Shown: piece after piece, positions 27,601 to 36,303 of the stretch
Layout: each line of letters begins with the position of its first letter
How positions within the stretch are numbered: the first letter of the stretch is position 1
DNA from: Treponema sp.
GTDB taxonomy: Bacteria; Spirochaetota; Spirochaetia; Treponematales; Treponemataceae
Direction: 5' to 3'
Length of the DNA: 64,000 nt
Assembly: GCA_017935745.1 (NCBI GenBank)
Contig: JAGBGX010000013.1
Span: 1 to 64,000, forward strand
Made by a program: the position numbers and the translations under genes
The notes under the pieces: generated by a model
The model's input: the letters and a program-made list of their open reading frames with translations, nothing else
Database searches by the model: none
Told to the model about the DNA's origin: nothing

Positions 27601-30600
27601 TCAATTGCGCCGTATGTCTGAGACTCAACAGTGGACGTCAGTTCCTCCAGCTTCTGCTCAATTTCTGCGGTGCGGCTCTGGATGCTGCTTTCAAGGCTGC
27701 CGGTTCTGTCCGCAAGCTCCTGGCGCAGCTGCGCCGTGCGCTCCTCAATGTCCTGCGTGTAGCTTGAAGTCGTTGTCCTGTACTGCTCCAGCGCACTGGC
27801 AGTCTGGCTCTCAACATCAGCTGTAAGAGACTCAAGCTTCCGCTCGATTTCATCGGAACGATCATATATCTGCCGCTCAAGGCTTTCTGTTCTGTCCGCA
27901 AGCTCCCGGCGCAAAACATCAGTGCGCTCCTCAATATCCTGCGTGTAGCTTGAAGTCGTTGTCTTGTACTTTTCAACAGCCTGCGCTGTCTGGCTCTTTA
28001 CATCCTCAGTAAGATCCAAAAGCTTCTTTCTTACGTCACCTTCCAGATCATCAGTTCTGTTCTTTATTTCCGTGGAAATTGACAGCGCCTTGTTGTTCAA
28101 AGCCTCCAGCTTCTTTCTAAAGATGCCGTCGATAGATTCAATTCTGTCGGTAAAACTTGCATTCAGGGAAACTGTTTTCTGCTTGATTTCATTTTCAATC
28201 TTTTCAACTGAATTTTCAAACGACAAATTCACAGCCCCGGTTTTCTGCTTGATCTTTGCATTCAGCTCTTCCACCGTCTTGTCCAGCTCTTTGTCGAGGG
28301 ACTTCATCTTGTCCTTGAGCTTAGTGTCGAGGCTTGAAGATTTTTCGTTGAACAGCGCGATGAGTGCAAGCGATTTTTTCTTCATTTCTGATTCTGCGGC
28401 GTCATTGCTTGTGTCCAGCGTTTCCTTCAGATGCTTTGCCTTCAGGCTGTACGAATCCTCAAGCTCCCGCGTTTTTTCCTCAAAGAACTGAACGGCGCTC
28501 TGCGTCTTGTCATGCACAGACTGCTCCATTGCAGAAGTCCGCTCGTCATACGACTTTGAGAATTCCTTGAGCTGCGACTCAATCGTGCTGACCATGCCGG
28601 CACACCGCTCCTTAAGCTCATTTTCCATGCTGAATGTCTTTGAAGTGAATTCAGTTTCAAGCGATGATGTGCTGCCGTCAAAAACAGTTTCCAGGCGCGC
28701 AGTTTTTTCTTCCAGCTGCGACTGCAATGCGTCCACCGCAGAGCGCATCTTTTCCTCAAATGCGGCTGCCCCGCTTTCCAGCGCGGAGACTTTTTCTTCA
28801 TGTGACTTTGAGAAATTCTCAAGGCGCGAGCCAAGGCTGTCAGCCATCTTTGCGTAGCTGTCTTCAAGCGAATTTTCAAGCGATGAAACCTTTTCGCTGA
28901 ATTCCGCTTCCATAGAATCCGTGCTGTCCTTGAATGCTGACTCCAGGCGCGCAATCCGCTCTTCCATCTGCGACTGCAATCCGTCCGCCGCAAAGCCGAT
29001 TTTTTCAGAAAAGCCAGAAACGTTTGACTCAAGCTGCGAGTCAAATGCCGCCGACTGCTCCTTTATGCTGTCTTCAAGCACAGACATTTTTTCATCATAT
29101 GACTTTGAGAAATTCTCAAGGCGCGAGTCAAGGCTGTCAGCGATTTTTCCGTAGCTGTCCTCAAGCGAATTTTCAAGCGATGAAATCTTCGCGTTCAGCT
29201 CTGCTTCCGCCGACTCCGTGCTGTCCTTGAGCAGCATGTCAAACCGAGATGTCCGCTCCTCAAGCTGCGACTGCAATCCGTCCATTGCAGAGCGCATCTG
29301 CTCTTCAAGCTCTGATGTTCCGCTTTCCAAGGAAGACGCAAGCTGCTGCGACCTGAGATTCACATCAGCTTCAAATGCAGCCGTTCTCTCTTCAAATGCG
29401 CCGGCAGTTTCCTCAAATGCGCTCTTCATGCCGGAAAACTGCTCTTCCAGTGATTTTTGGAGGCTGTCTGCACGCTCCCGCAGCCCGGTCTCGACAGAAT
29501 CCGCGCCGGCAGTAAAATCAGCCTGAATGCCAGAAATCCGCTGTGAAAATGCACTCTCAACAGCGCCTGCTGCTTCTTCAAGCCGGTCAGAAAGCATCTT
29601 GATTTTTTCTGAAACTTCGCCTTCAAATGTTTCCGCCGATTCAGACAGCTGCCGTGAAAGCCCGCCGGCCGTCTCAGCAATCCTTGCGTTCAGCTCTGCA
29701 TCTGACTCAGCAAGCTGGGAATCGAAATTCCCGGAACGGCTGGCAAGAGCCTTTTCAAGAGCCTCCATTTTCTTTGTCCAGTTTTCAGACAGAACATTCG
29801 CATGGGCTTCAAGCATTTCGCTGATGCGCCTCGTTTTTTCATTGAAACGGTCTTCAAACGCGGAAATCTGCTCTTTCATCGACTCGCTGAACTGCCCTGT
29901 CTTTTCGTCAAGACCCTGCTGTGTTTCAGAAATCCGCGAATCGATGATGGCTGTAATCTGGGATGTCTGCGCCTTCACTTCGTCAAGGCAGGCTTCCGTT
30001 TTTCTGCGCGACTCTTCCCGCAGCTGCGCAAATGACTCATCTTCAAGCTGCTTTGCATTGTCAATGGCCTTTGAATACGCGTCCCGGATGTCCCCTTCGA
30101 TTTTTTTCATAATCGCTTCATTCTGACGCAGAGCCTTGTCAGTTGAAGCTTCAATTGCGGCGGCACGCTGCTCGTACTGGTTCAGCAGATCTGTTCCAAT
30201 CGCCTTGAGCTGCTCAGAATTTTTCACTGAAAACTGCTTTGTCACATCCGCCACTTTCCGCTCAAGCGTTTCCGCAAGCTGATTCTGCCTGCCAAGCCGG
30301 ACATTCACTTTGTCCACAAGAGCCGCTTCCTTTTTGACGGCAGCCAGATTCTCCTCCACAGCGGCAGTCATTTCCATGAGATTCTGAAGCACTTTGTCAT
30401 ACGACTCTATTTTGCTCCTGATGGCTTCAATGGCATCAACAGGATTTTTAAAGCTTTCCGTTGTCTGCGCGCACTCATCAATCTGCATCTGCATCCGCTT
30501 TATAGCGGCTTTCACCTGGATATCCTTTGTGTCAAGGTCGTTGGCAAGAAGCTTGATGGATTCAGACTGGCTTGAAAAATAATCGTTGAATTCCGCCAGA

Positions 30601-30722
30601 CGCTGATTCGCGTACCGCTTTATTTTCTCCATTGAATTTTCATTCTTATCAATCTGACGGATTATGACGGACACAAGCGCTGACAGCAGCACCGCAATGA
30701 CAATTCCTATAACAATACCCAC
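24621..30722 (-). CDS. Giant membrane-anchored coiled-coil protein (SpiroCoCo type) with C-terminal HTH
   Basis: About 2,033 residues. A single TM helix (VGIVIGIVIAVLLSALVSVII) opens the protein, then roughly 1,950 residues of nearly unbroken coiled coil, then a compact tail (NVIKLKKEKWTNAEIAKSL) resembling a helix-turn-helix. Internal repeats occur: 62-residue units headed QTAxAxEKYKTTTSSYTQ (three copies) and longer units built on SLENSLEDSY and RLENFSKSYDEK. The start is uncertain: a GTG at 30722 preceded by GGTGGG gives a TM start; the longest frame begins at 30773. Such proteins are typical of spirochaetes. A cytoplasmic filament or scaffold is plausible, but the function is unknown. Confidence 0.8.
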   Translation of the reverse strand: MGIVIGIVIAVLLSALVSVIIRQIDKNENSMEKIKRYANQRLAEFNDYFSSQSESIKLLANDLDTKDIQVKAAIKRMQMQIDECAQTTESFKNPVDAIEAIRSKIESYDKVLQNLMEMTAAVEENLAAVKKEAALVDKVNVRLGRQNQLAETLERKVADVTKQFSVKNSEQLKAIGTDLLNQYEQRAAAIEASTDKALRQNEAIMKKIEGDIRDAYSKAIDNAKQLEDESFAQLREESRRKTEACLDEVKAQTSQITAIIDSRISETQQGLDEKTGQFSESMKEQISAFEDRFNEKTRRISEMLEAHANVLSENWTKKMEALEKALASRSGNFDSQLAESDAELNARIAETAGGLSRQLSESAETFEGEVSEKIKMLSDRLEEAAGAVESAFSQRISGIQADFTAGADSVETGLRERADSLQKSLEEQFSGMKSAFEETAGAFEERTAAFEADVNLRSQQLASSLESGTSELEEQMRSAMDGLQSQLEERTSRFDMLLKDSTESAEAELNAKISSLENSLEDSYGKIADSLDSRLENFSKSYDEKMSVLEDSIKEQSAAFDSQLESNVSGFSEKIGFAADGLQSQMEERIARLESAFKDSTDSMEAEFSEKVSSLENSLEDSYAKMADSLGSRLENFSKSHEEKVSALESGAAAFEEKMRSAVDALQSQLEEKTARLETVFDGSTSSLETEFTSKTFSMENELKERCAGMVSTIESQLKEFSKSYDERTSAMEQSVHDKTQSAVQFFEEKTRELEDSYSLKAKHLKETLDTSNDAAESEMKKKSLALIALFNEKSSSLDTKLKDKMKSLDKELDKTVEELNAKIKQKTGAVNLSFENSVEKIENEIKQKTVSLNASFTDRIESIDGIFRKKLEALNNKALSISTEIKNRTDDLEGDVRKKLLDLTEDVKSQTAQAVEKYKTTTSSYTQDIEERTDVLRRELADRTESLERQIYDRSDEIERKLESLTADVESQTASALEQYRTTTSSYTQDIEERTAQLRQELADRTGSLESSIQSRTAEIEQKLEELTSTVESQTYGAIEKYKATTSEYTQKIEQNTQSLKAGFEERTRELEEFIEQRSREIKSLSEDSALEAREQFDGIQKLISDKAGEVSENALAFIDSTQKQIEEKTGNLVAHTNGSIESLQEKVAETAEAIRKVTDSLAEDARISSEKIAGMEASAESQAEELRSRYDGMFSAIVEKAAQEESAAYEKYSSLSTANLDKYKGDVQRRVDEMHSEIKETLGALDDQTKSIKENIEETVGQILDRYSRIESDAKEISQRIESETESNSQQIQSFALSMQSQIDQLNSTLASSVKSMTDEYDSRQTKCLAALDHQLDAYKKEMEYRFKKLNTAGADVDKLESSLRKVMDQSQKKVLGDFEKFADSAGKAQDEFEKSVTAKYEKLKGDLDSVQTSLDEIKKDSAAKLSAKVKVFEDSFASDLARRQDDVQLKLSDWKNRFDSQFAEFTSEYESKREALEAQYDDALAKRISELTKKTLDQEKKFQTALLSGQTTIQDQINTVNQKIHGFIEQYRSEIKKTIESADGYLKNETDGYNQRMNEQLEKIEHELNSKFENFKEILFSKQESQTATIDAAVQECTAWKKRLKEQFEDASLQIEDQLKAIADANNQKIEDLQKDFSAVEGRAGDILGEYDRKTKAALAEFKEQYESMLLNAKKAADEQDLYADQRSKDLKARFDKQTEEYVRVYNNAFDKLGEDTNQLQIQIDEINKSIGTFKTETAVFDKADILKKQLESSLEDLNKKISLVRNFEEKFNELTVQAQRLEQFGDDVNSRLNAYSSDKSRLDSIEYKFNTLMNLSSGMDSKIQELTSMSDDIVNMQAKVGKFQDSISSIETKIDRIENKRDTYDRVAEEVDSSFASINALEKRLEDCSKRVDSLPDEIQSVRSHIDKIMKNSGKINDAVDKITSLQQLIDDAEARIEKINSSRDGLVSTEERLQKLYSDADSKLEILHAITTEKVGKKPGSSGAGISPQLKSNVIKLKKEKWTNAEIAKSLKIEENIVNLILELGTDE
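27440..27995 (-). repeat. Three 186-bp repeats within the coiled-coil gene
   Basis: Codons for three successive 62-residue units start near 27993, 27807 and 27621 (QTAQAVEKYK, QTASALEQYR, QTYGAIEKYK). The first two share TTTSSYTQDIEERT and RELADRT or QELADRT. The third is more diverged. They are suited to unequal recombination that would change the rod length. Confidence 0.75.
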
Positions 30723-30802
30723 TTTTTCATTCCCACCACACTCATATATTTGCAAGGCCGCGCCAGAAGGCACGCTTTTTTAAAAAGCAAAAAGACCGCA
30801 CT

Positions 30803-31474
30803 CTATTTTAGCACAAAATTCAAAAGCTGGCGATAATTTTTAAACGAAAAATCGGCTTCCGGGCACTTTCTGTTGAAAATTCTGTTTATTCCTGTCATGA
30901 TGTACGCGCTTTTCATTCCTGCATTGTTTGCGCCCTGCACATCATACTTTATGCTGTTGCCGACATACAGAATTTTTTCAGGGGAAACATTGAGCTTGCG
31001 CGAAAGAATTCCGAACGGATATGCAGACGGCTTTAAAGCACCTGACTCTTCCGAGCCGAGGCAGACATCGCACAGTTCCCTGATTCCCCAGATATCGCCT
31101 TTCTGGGACGGCGGAAAATCAGAAAGGACGCCTATTTTAAGCCCTGATTCTTTCATCGCCTTTATGCAGTCGAAAGCATGGCTGTACGGCCGTATAAGCG
31201 CAAAGAATTTCCTGATTCCCTTGTAGCAGACAGTGTCTATGAGCTCCTTTGCACGGCAGCTTTCAATCCCGGTATCCTCTGCAAAAAGCCGTGCCTGATA
31301 TTCGTAAAAGTCGGGCAGCGGAGCAGTCCGGTGAAGCTTACTGCGGATTTTATTGTAATGAAGATAAAATCGCAGATGCCTGAGCACATACAGCGGCATC
31401 TGTATATAAAGGCTCCATGACGGATAGAGCGTTCCGTCAATATCGAAGGCGACTGCTTCTATGCTTTCTCTCAT
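30803..31474 (-). CDS. HAD-family hydrolase
   Basis: A 223-residue haloacid dehalogenase phosphatase. Motif I is FDIDGTLYPS (nucleophile aspartate), motif II VLSDFPP, motif III lysine in GALKPSAYPF and motif IV GNSIKYDVQGANNAG. An alpha-helical cap lies between motifs I and II. The substrate is unknown. The start is set at MRESIEAVAFD (31474) because a TATAAT lies seven bases upstream and no Shine-Dalgarno is visible; a longer frame overlaps tonB. It follows the TonB gene by 19 bases and may also be read from that operon. Confidence 0.85.
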   Translation of the reverse strand: MRESIEAVAFDIDGTLYPSWSLYIQMPLYVLRHLRFYLHYNKIRSKLHRTAPLPDFYEYQARLFAEDTGIESCRAKELIDTVCYKGIRKFFALIRPYSHAFDCIKAMKESGLKIGVLSDFPPSQKGDIWGIRELCDVCLGSEESGALKPSAYPFGILSRKLNVSPEKILYVGNSIKYDVQGANNAGMKSAYIMTGINRIFNRKCPEADFSFKNYRQLLNFVLK

Positions 31475-31481
31475 GCTTTCA

Positions 31482-31487
31482 ATTATA
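31482..31487 (-). promoter_or_regulatory. -10 box of a leaderless HAD transcript
   Basis: Perfect TATAAT on the minus strand, seven bases before the ATG at 31474. The -35 is weak: TTGAGA at 31508-31513 is 20 bp away. It lies just beyond the tonB stop. Confidence 0.5.
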
Positions 31488-31493
31488 TATGAA

Positions 31494-32243
31494 TCAGTAT
31501 TCAATCTCAAGCGTATATTGAAAAGAAGCTGTTCCTTCCGTTCCTTTTGAAAATTTCCATCTGCACACCTGCTCCTTTATTTCATTCTGAATCTGAACAG
31601 GAAGCTGCGACGACGGCACGCAGGAAATTCCGTCAAGCGGCACTGTCCCGTCCGCAAGAATTTTCAGCCGTATAAGGGCGCTGCGGGTGCTTTTTACAAG
31701 GCGCGCATTTTTTTCTGATATCCGAATTGAAATTTCAGCCGGCTCCAAAAGCTGCCGGAAGCTCTTGTCCTGCATCAGTATTCCGCTTCCTGCCCGCGGC
31801 ACATCATGCTCTTCGTTTTCCATTCCCGGAGCATGCCCGAAAGCCGCATTTTCTTCCGCCGGAACAGCCGTTTCCTGCAAAGCCGCTTCATGCCCAGTCT
31901 CCAAGCCAAGGCTGTTCAGCTCCGGCAGGACATCAGTCTCACAGTCTGATGCTTTTTCAATTTCCTGTGATTCACTTTGATGAGGCGCAGGACGTTTCAG
32001 CGGCACAGACGGCTGCACAGGCTGCGGCTCTGCCTGACGCTCCGGGAGCTGCACAGTTTCTTGCAAGCCCGGAATAAGCTTCCCGCGGTTCTGCTCCTGC
32101 ACAAAGGCAATGCTTACCGAAAGCTCTCCGTCCGGCCGCCTGCACGGAAGCTTTGCGCATCTCAGGCAGAAAAACAGCAGCACGGCAAAGGCAGCCGTTC
32201 CTGCAAGCGCAACAGCCGTTCCCCGGCGTTCAAGGCGCGTCAT
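31494..32243 (-). CDS. TonB-like energy transducer
   Basis: A 249-residue protein with an N-terminal TM helix (AVALAGTAAFAVLLFFCLRC), a Pro/Gln/Glu-rich linker (PERQAEPQPVQPSVPLKRP) to cross the periplasm, and a C-terminal domain with the TonB/TolA pattern (LIRLKILADGTVPLDGIS, then VQIQNEIKEQVCRWKF). It overlaps exbD by 4 bases (ATGA). With ExbB and ExbD it would pass proton-motive energy to an outer-membrane protein; the barrel encoded upstream is the obvious candidate. The C-terminal domain is diverged, so partner identity is inferred from context. Confidence 0.75.
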   Translation of the reverse strand: MTRLERRGTAVALAGTAAFAVLLFFCLRCAKLPCRRPDGELSVSIAFVQEQNRGKLIPGLQETVQLPERQAEPQPVQPSVPLKRPAPHQSESQEIEKASDCETDVLPELNSLGLETGHEAALQETAVPAEENAAFGHAPGMENEEHDVPRAGSGILMQDKSFRQLLEPAEISIRISEKNARLVKSTRSALIRLKILADGTVPLDGISCVPSSQLPVQIQNEIKEQVCRWKFSKGTEGTASFQYTLEIEY

Positions 32244-32647
32244 TTTTGTTCTGTCCGCAGCTGCACGGAGGCAAAGCCTCCTTCACGGACAGCATCAAAA
32301 ATTTCAGCAATCCGGCCAGCAGTAACATCCCTGTCAGCACAAAGAACCACAGGAACTTCCCTTTTTTGCAGGCCGCCCGTATCAAGCTTTGAAAGGGCAG
32401 CAGGCAGCTCTTCTATCGGAATGTCCGCGCCGTTCAGCATCATGGTTCCGTCTTTTCTGGAAACTATTTCAACAGCGGAAGGCTGCGCCGCGGCGGAAGA
32501 CGTGCTTTGCGGAAGATTCACGCTGATTTTTGAAACCGCAGAAAATGAAACCGAGACCAGAAAAAACAGCACCAGCTGAAAAATCACATCTATCATCGGA
32601 GAGACATCTACTGAAGCCTTCCTTTTTATCCGGGCAGAAACATTCAT
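32240..32647 (-). CDS. exbD: ExbD/TolR-family proton channel subunit
   Basis: A 135-residue protein with a short cytoplasmic N terminus (RIKRKASVDVSP), one TM helix MIDVIFQLVLFFLVSVSF whose aspartate is the proton-carrying residue of the family, and a periplasmic domain with VPVVLCADRDVTAGRIAEIFD. ATG at 32647 overlaps the exbB stop as ATGA; the longer frame from 32674 would run into exbB. It pairs with the upstream ExbB. Confidence 0.88.
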   Translation of the reverse strand: MNVSARIKRKASVDVSPMIDVIFQLVLFFLVSVSFSAVSKISVNLPQSTSSAAAQPSAVEIVSRKDGTMMLNGADIPIEELPAALSKLDTGGLQKREVPVVLCADRDVTAGRIAEIFDAVREGGFASVQLRTEQK

Positions 32648-33279
32648 TCCCGCAGCTCCCTGCGCAGGCCACACGTTTTTCCTGCAATGGATGCCAGCGC
32701 ACTGGTAACAGTCTGCTCCATGAAGAGAATTCTTTTATCCGCCTGAGACTCAAACACCTGAAAAAAAACAGCGGAAGGAATTGCAACAGAAAGCCCGGCG
32801 GCTGTCGTTACAAGAGACTCTGCAATTGCTCCGGCAAGCAGAGACGGATTTCCCAGCGCGCCGCCGTCCCCGAGAATTCCAAACGCGCGGATATTGCCTG
32901 TTACCGTTCCAAGCAGCCCCAGCAATGTAGAAACACTGGAAAGCGTGCTCAGCTCCGGCAGGAAACGGCGGCACTCAGCGGCTGCACAGTCCAGCTTCAC
33001 CTGAACAATATCCTTTAGAGCGGACTCCTCAAGATTCCTGTTCTGCACGGCTGCCTGCACAGCTTTTGCGCAGGGAATGTCCTGGGCGCTGCAAAATGAT
33101 TCTGCCGCATCAAAATCTCCGGCTGCAAGAAGAGCCTCGATATCCGGGGCAAATGATTTTTCGCTTCTTTTTACGGAAACAAAAAAATAAAGGCGCTCAA
33201 TCAGTATAAAGACAGAAGCAGCGCCGCACAGCGCAATGGGAATCATAATGATTCCGCCGCTCTTTAAAACTTCAATCAT
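32644..33279 (-). CDS. exbB: ExbB/TolQ/MotA-family proton channel
   Basis: A 211-residue protein with three TM regions: IIMIPIALCGAASVFILIE at the N terminus and, late in the protein, LSTLSSVSTLLGLLGTVTGNI and SLVTTAAGLSVAIPSAVFF, matching the conserved MotA/TolQ/ExbB core (PLLGLLGTVxGM; ALxTTAxGLxVAIPA). The start at 33279 (MIEVLKS) has GGGAG five bases ahead. The upstream barrel gene ends 32 bases away. It forms the ion channel of the TonB motor. Confidence 0.9.
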   Translation of the reverse strand: MIEVLKSGGIIMIPIALCGAASVFILIERLYFFVSVKRSEKSFAPDIEALLAAGDFDAAESFCSAQDIPCAKAVQAAVQNRNLEESALKDIVQVKLDCAAAECRRFLPELSTLSSVSTLLGLLGTVTGNIRAFGILGDGGALGNPSLLAGAIAESLVTTAAGLSVAIPSAVFFQVFESQADKRILFMEQTVTSALASIAGKTCGLRRELRE

Positions 33280-33311
33280 AGTATCTCCCATAAAAAAGCG
33301 CGCCGCATCCC

Positions 33312-34835
33312 TTAAAAGGAAAACCGCGCAAGAATCTCTGCGCTGCCGGCCCGAACCAGATAGCCGGTCTCCATATATTCCCTGTCTTTTCCTGAAAACA
33401 GCTTCAGCATGTCCCGCAGGCTTACAGATGCTGAAAATGAAGGCGAAAATGCATACTGCACGCCTCCTTCCAAAACCGGCCATTTGTCGGAAACGGAGGA
33501 AATGAATTCCTGCGCGCACACGCAAAAGCCCAGCTTTCCGTCTTCAGAGCTGAAGGAAAGGGAGCCGTCCACGCTGGCACGGAATTCATCAGACGGAACA
33601 TGAAGCCAGTTTTCATTCCAGCCGATGCCGAACGTAAAGCTGTTCCAGAAATAGCGCAGCTCTGCGCCTGTTGTAAAAAGCGTGCGTTCCCTTTCGCGCA
33701 ATGAAAAAAGTCCTGCCTCTGATTTTTTTCTATAATCAGCCTCCCATGCTCCGTTTCCAAGGGCTGTTTTCCTGAAGCATGTCTTTGCGCAGACAGAAAA
33801 GCCGCCCGGCACAGGAAGCTGAACACGCGCTGCGGCAAACCAGTCCGTTGTTTCTCCCGGAAGCGTTCCAAGCGTTGAAAACGCAAACCGCTCTTCTGTT
33901 TCTGAAAAAAGAGCAAGGCGCGAATCAAGCCCGCCCCTCAATTCCGCGGAAAAAGACTGCGCCCCTGCACGCTCCTCTTCCTGAAACATAATGCCCGCTG
34001 AAAAAAACGGGATAAAGCCGCTTTTGCTTCCAGTTTCATTGCCGCATGCAGCTCCGCCCTGCACTGAAATTTCTGCAATGCCAGCTCTCAGTCCTGCAAA
34101 GACAGATGCATCCGCCCTGAAAATCTGTTCCGCGCCAGACGACACAAAGGAGCCTGCCGCAGCTTCAAGGCTCATGCGCGAACTTGCGCCGGCCCAAAAC
34201 CGGCTTCCTTTCCATGAAAATTCCGCCTCAGGCTCAAGCAAAAAGACTCCAGCTTTTTTTTCATGCCGTGAATAGCTTCCGCCATCTCCGCGGATTCCTG
34301 CATAGCGGCTGTACCATGCTCCGCCAGTTCCCGCGCGCACAGAAAATCCGCCGCTGAAATTTCTCTTGACAAAAACAGTTCCCGACACATTCTGGGACTG
34401 GACATCAAAAAAGCAGGGGCTCCTGTCCTGAAGCCCGGTTCCGTTTCTGCGGTACGCTCCGCCTGCTGCAACAGAAAAAGCGCCTGCCGAAACAGTTTTT
34501 TCCGCGGAAAAAAGCGTTGCCGTGCAAAAATATCCGTCCGCAGCTTCATGCGTTCCAAAGCCGTTTCTGCTGGAATGCGAAAACGACACTGCAAACGGAT
34601 TTTCCTCTGTTCCGCCGGACACCGAAAAATCGCCGAAAAAATCCCCCGGAAATCCGCCGCCCGCGCTTCCTCTCACAGTGGCCGTTGTTTCCGGCAGAAG
34701 GCTGAAATCCGCGACAGGCTCAAAATCTGAAGCAGCTTCGTCAGAAATTTCAGTCTGGCTGAAAACGCCGCACAGCGGAAAAAGCAGAAAAACAAAAGCG
34801 CACAGAAAATGCTGCGCAGCCCTATTTCTTTTCAT
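33312..34835 (-). CDS. Outer-membrane beta-barrel protein, TonB-operon
   Basis: A 507-residue protein with a signal peptide (FLCAFVFLLFPLCGVFSQ) and alternating, aromatic-capped beta strands throughout (GFGIGWNENW-like segments, SVCAKTCF, ELRYFWNSFTFGI). It ends in ARFSF, the terminal phenylalanine pattern recognised by the BAM complex. A plug domain and a TonB box of classic TonB-dependent receptors are not evident. It overlaps the upstream gene by 14 bases and precedes exbB-exbD-tonB, so it is probably the outer-membrane client of this motor. Cargo is unknown. Confidence 0.7.
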   Translation of the reverse strand: MKRNRAAQHFLCAFVFLLFPLCGVFSQTEISDEAASDFEPVADFSLLPETTATVRGSAGGGFPGDFFGDFSVSGGTEENPFAVSFSHSSRNGFGTHEAADGYFCTATLFSAEKTVSAGAFSVAAGGAYRRNGTGLQDRSPCFFDVQSQNVSGTVFVKRNFSGGFSVRAGTGGAWYSRYAGIRGDGGSYSRHEKKAGVFLLEPEAEFSWKGSRFWAGASSRMSLEAAAGSFVSSGAEQIFRADASVFAGLRAGIAEISVQGGAACGNETGSKSGFIPFFSAGIMFQEEERAGAQSFSAELRGGLDSRLALFSETEERFAFSTLGTLPGETTDWFAAARVQLPVPGGFSVCAKTCFRKTALGNGAWEADYRKKSEAGLFSLRERERTLFTTGAELRYFWNSFTFGIGWNENWLHVPSDEFRASVDGSLSFSSEDGKLGFCVCAQEFISSVSDKWPVLEGGVQYAFSPSFSASVSLRDMLKLFSGKDREYMETGYLVRAGSAEILARFSF

Positions 34836-36210
34836 ACGGGAAAAATGTTTCGGTCGCCTTTACCCGGTCCAGATGAATGTAAGAGCCTTTGTACTTTTCA
34901 ATAAACGCCTCAAGGGAAATTTCCGCTCCCTGCTCAAAGACAAAGCACCCGAACCTTCCGTTTTCACTGAAATACGGAAACAGAACCGCGCAGTTATTAA
35001 AGACAAGCTCGTCTGGCTTTATGGAAGAGCCTTGCCGGATAGCCGCAAGATAAAACCATGAAGGCTCAGTCACGCCAAGCACATACAGCAGCGGCTTTAT
35101 GCGCTCAGCGGCATAGCCCGTGTCCTTTATATAGCCGGAAGAATTTACAATCACTCCGTCCTTCACATCTGATGAAAAATAGCTGTATGTAACATCAAGC
35201 CCGGCAGACTTGAAGTCAACAGTGCGGCGTGAACGGACGGAATACGCCTGGGCAGCAAGGTTCCTGCACCAGTCAAGCGCAAAAGTCATATTCCATTCCT
35301 GCGACAAGACTCCGAGCTTTCCCACAGGATCAAACTGCACCGTCGGCCTAAGCAGCTCCATAATGCTTGTTCCGCGGCCAGTAATCGGCTCGACAATTCC
35401 GTCTATAATCCATTTCAGGAATCCGGCTCCCGACAGGCAGTGCGCCTTTCCGCTCTGGAACAATGCTCTGTTTCCGTCTCCAGATGCAAATTCGTAGCTG
35501 CCGCCTGTCACAATCGACTTCAGCTCTCCAGCCTCGTCATACGCCGCGCTGTCCGTAAACACAAATGAAGAAAGATTGTCCTTTATCACGCTTACCATGA
35601 CAAGGGAATCGCGGTACTGCCCCGGAATCACGCTGACCTTATTCCATGGAAGCGTCCGCGCTGTCCAGTTCCGTATCTCCTGAAATGAAGCGGAATACAG
35701 GCGCCTGAACGGAATTCCCATGGGAACGGAACGGGCCGCATAAGAGCCGTACACAAGCATGTCGGCAAATGTCTTGGAGCCTTCCTGCCGGAACTGCACA
35801 AAAACATCGGCATCCTGGCTGAAGTGAAGCTCTATCCGAAGCGGATTTCCCGTTTTCTTGTCGCGGTGCAGAATCCAGCTTCCGGGCGCTCCTTTCGGAT
35901 ACACGGAGGCTCTCACAAGATGATGGCTTTCTCCGTTTATCAGGTCGATGTCAAGCTCAGAGCGCGGCGCAACAACTACTGAAAATTCACTGTCGCTTTC
36001 TTCCATTCTGATCTGAAAGGCAGCGCCGGCTTCATTTTCCCTGAATTCCTCTGCATAGCCTCTCAGAACAGAAACAGAAGGCAAAAGCCATGCTGATTCT
36101 ATGGAGCGCCTGATCTGGGCTGAGTCAGGAATAGAACCGATGTTATACTCAGCAAAAGCCGCAAGCGAAAAAAACAAGACTACCAAAAAACTGAAAGCGC
36201 TTTTCTTCAA
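34822..36210 (-). CDS. Unknown periplasmic protein heading the TonB module
   Basis: A 462-residue exported protein, starting at TTG (36210) with GAGGAG seven bases upstream. The signal peptide is KKSAFSFLVVLFFSLAAFAEY. The body has a beta-rich N-terminal half and a segment HCLSGAGFLKWIIDGIV that resembles the cysteine-helix of NlpC/P60 or related papain-like enzymes, with a late IHLDRV; the resemblance is faint. No other domain is recognised. It overlaps the barrel gene, so both are made together. It may be a cell-wall or envelope-assembly factor for the barrel. Confidence 0.6.
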   Translation of the reverse strand: MKKSAFSFLVVLFFSLAAFAEYNIGSIPDSAQIRRSIESAWLLPSVSVLRGYAEEFRENEAGAAFQIRMEESDSEFSVVVAPRSELDIDLINGESHHLVRASVYPKGAPGSWILHRDKKTGNPLRIELHFSQDADVFVQFRQEGSKTFADMLVYGSYAARSVPMGIPFRRLYSASFQEIRNWTARTLPWNKVSVIPGQYRDSLVMVSVIKDNLSSFVFTDSAAYDEAGELKSIVTGGSYEFASGDGNRALFQSGKAHCLSGAGFLKWIIDGIVEPITGRGTSIMELLRPTVQFDPVGKLGVLSQEWNMTFALDWCRNLAAQAYSVRSRRTVDFKSAGLDVTYSYFSSDVKDGVIVNSSGYIKDTGYAAERIKPLLYVLGVTEPSWFYLAAIRQGSSIKPDELVFNNCAVLFPYFSENGRFGCFVFEQGAEISLEAFIEKYKGSYIHLDRVKATETFFPYEKK

Positions 36211-36303
36211 GACGAACTCCTCTGCACTCCGGCCGCATGTTCAGCCTGAGACCTGACCTTATTTTCGGCAGTTTTCCTCCTGTTTTCCATAAAAAAGATG
36301 GTG

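Noticed and set aside
28442..30126. Long ORFs antisense and out of frame to the coiled-coil gene
   Set aside because: They arise from the repetitive Glu/Ser/Lys codons, have no ribosome sites and no families.
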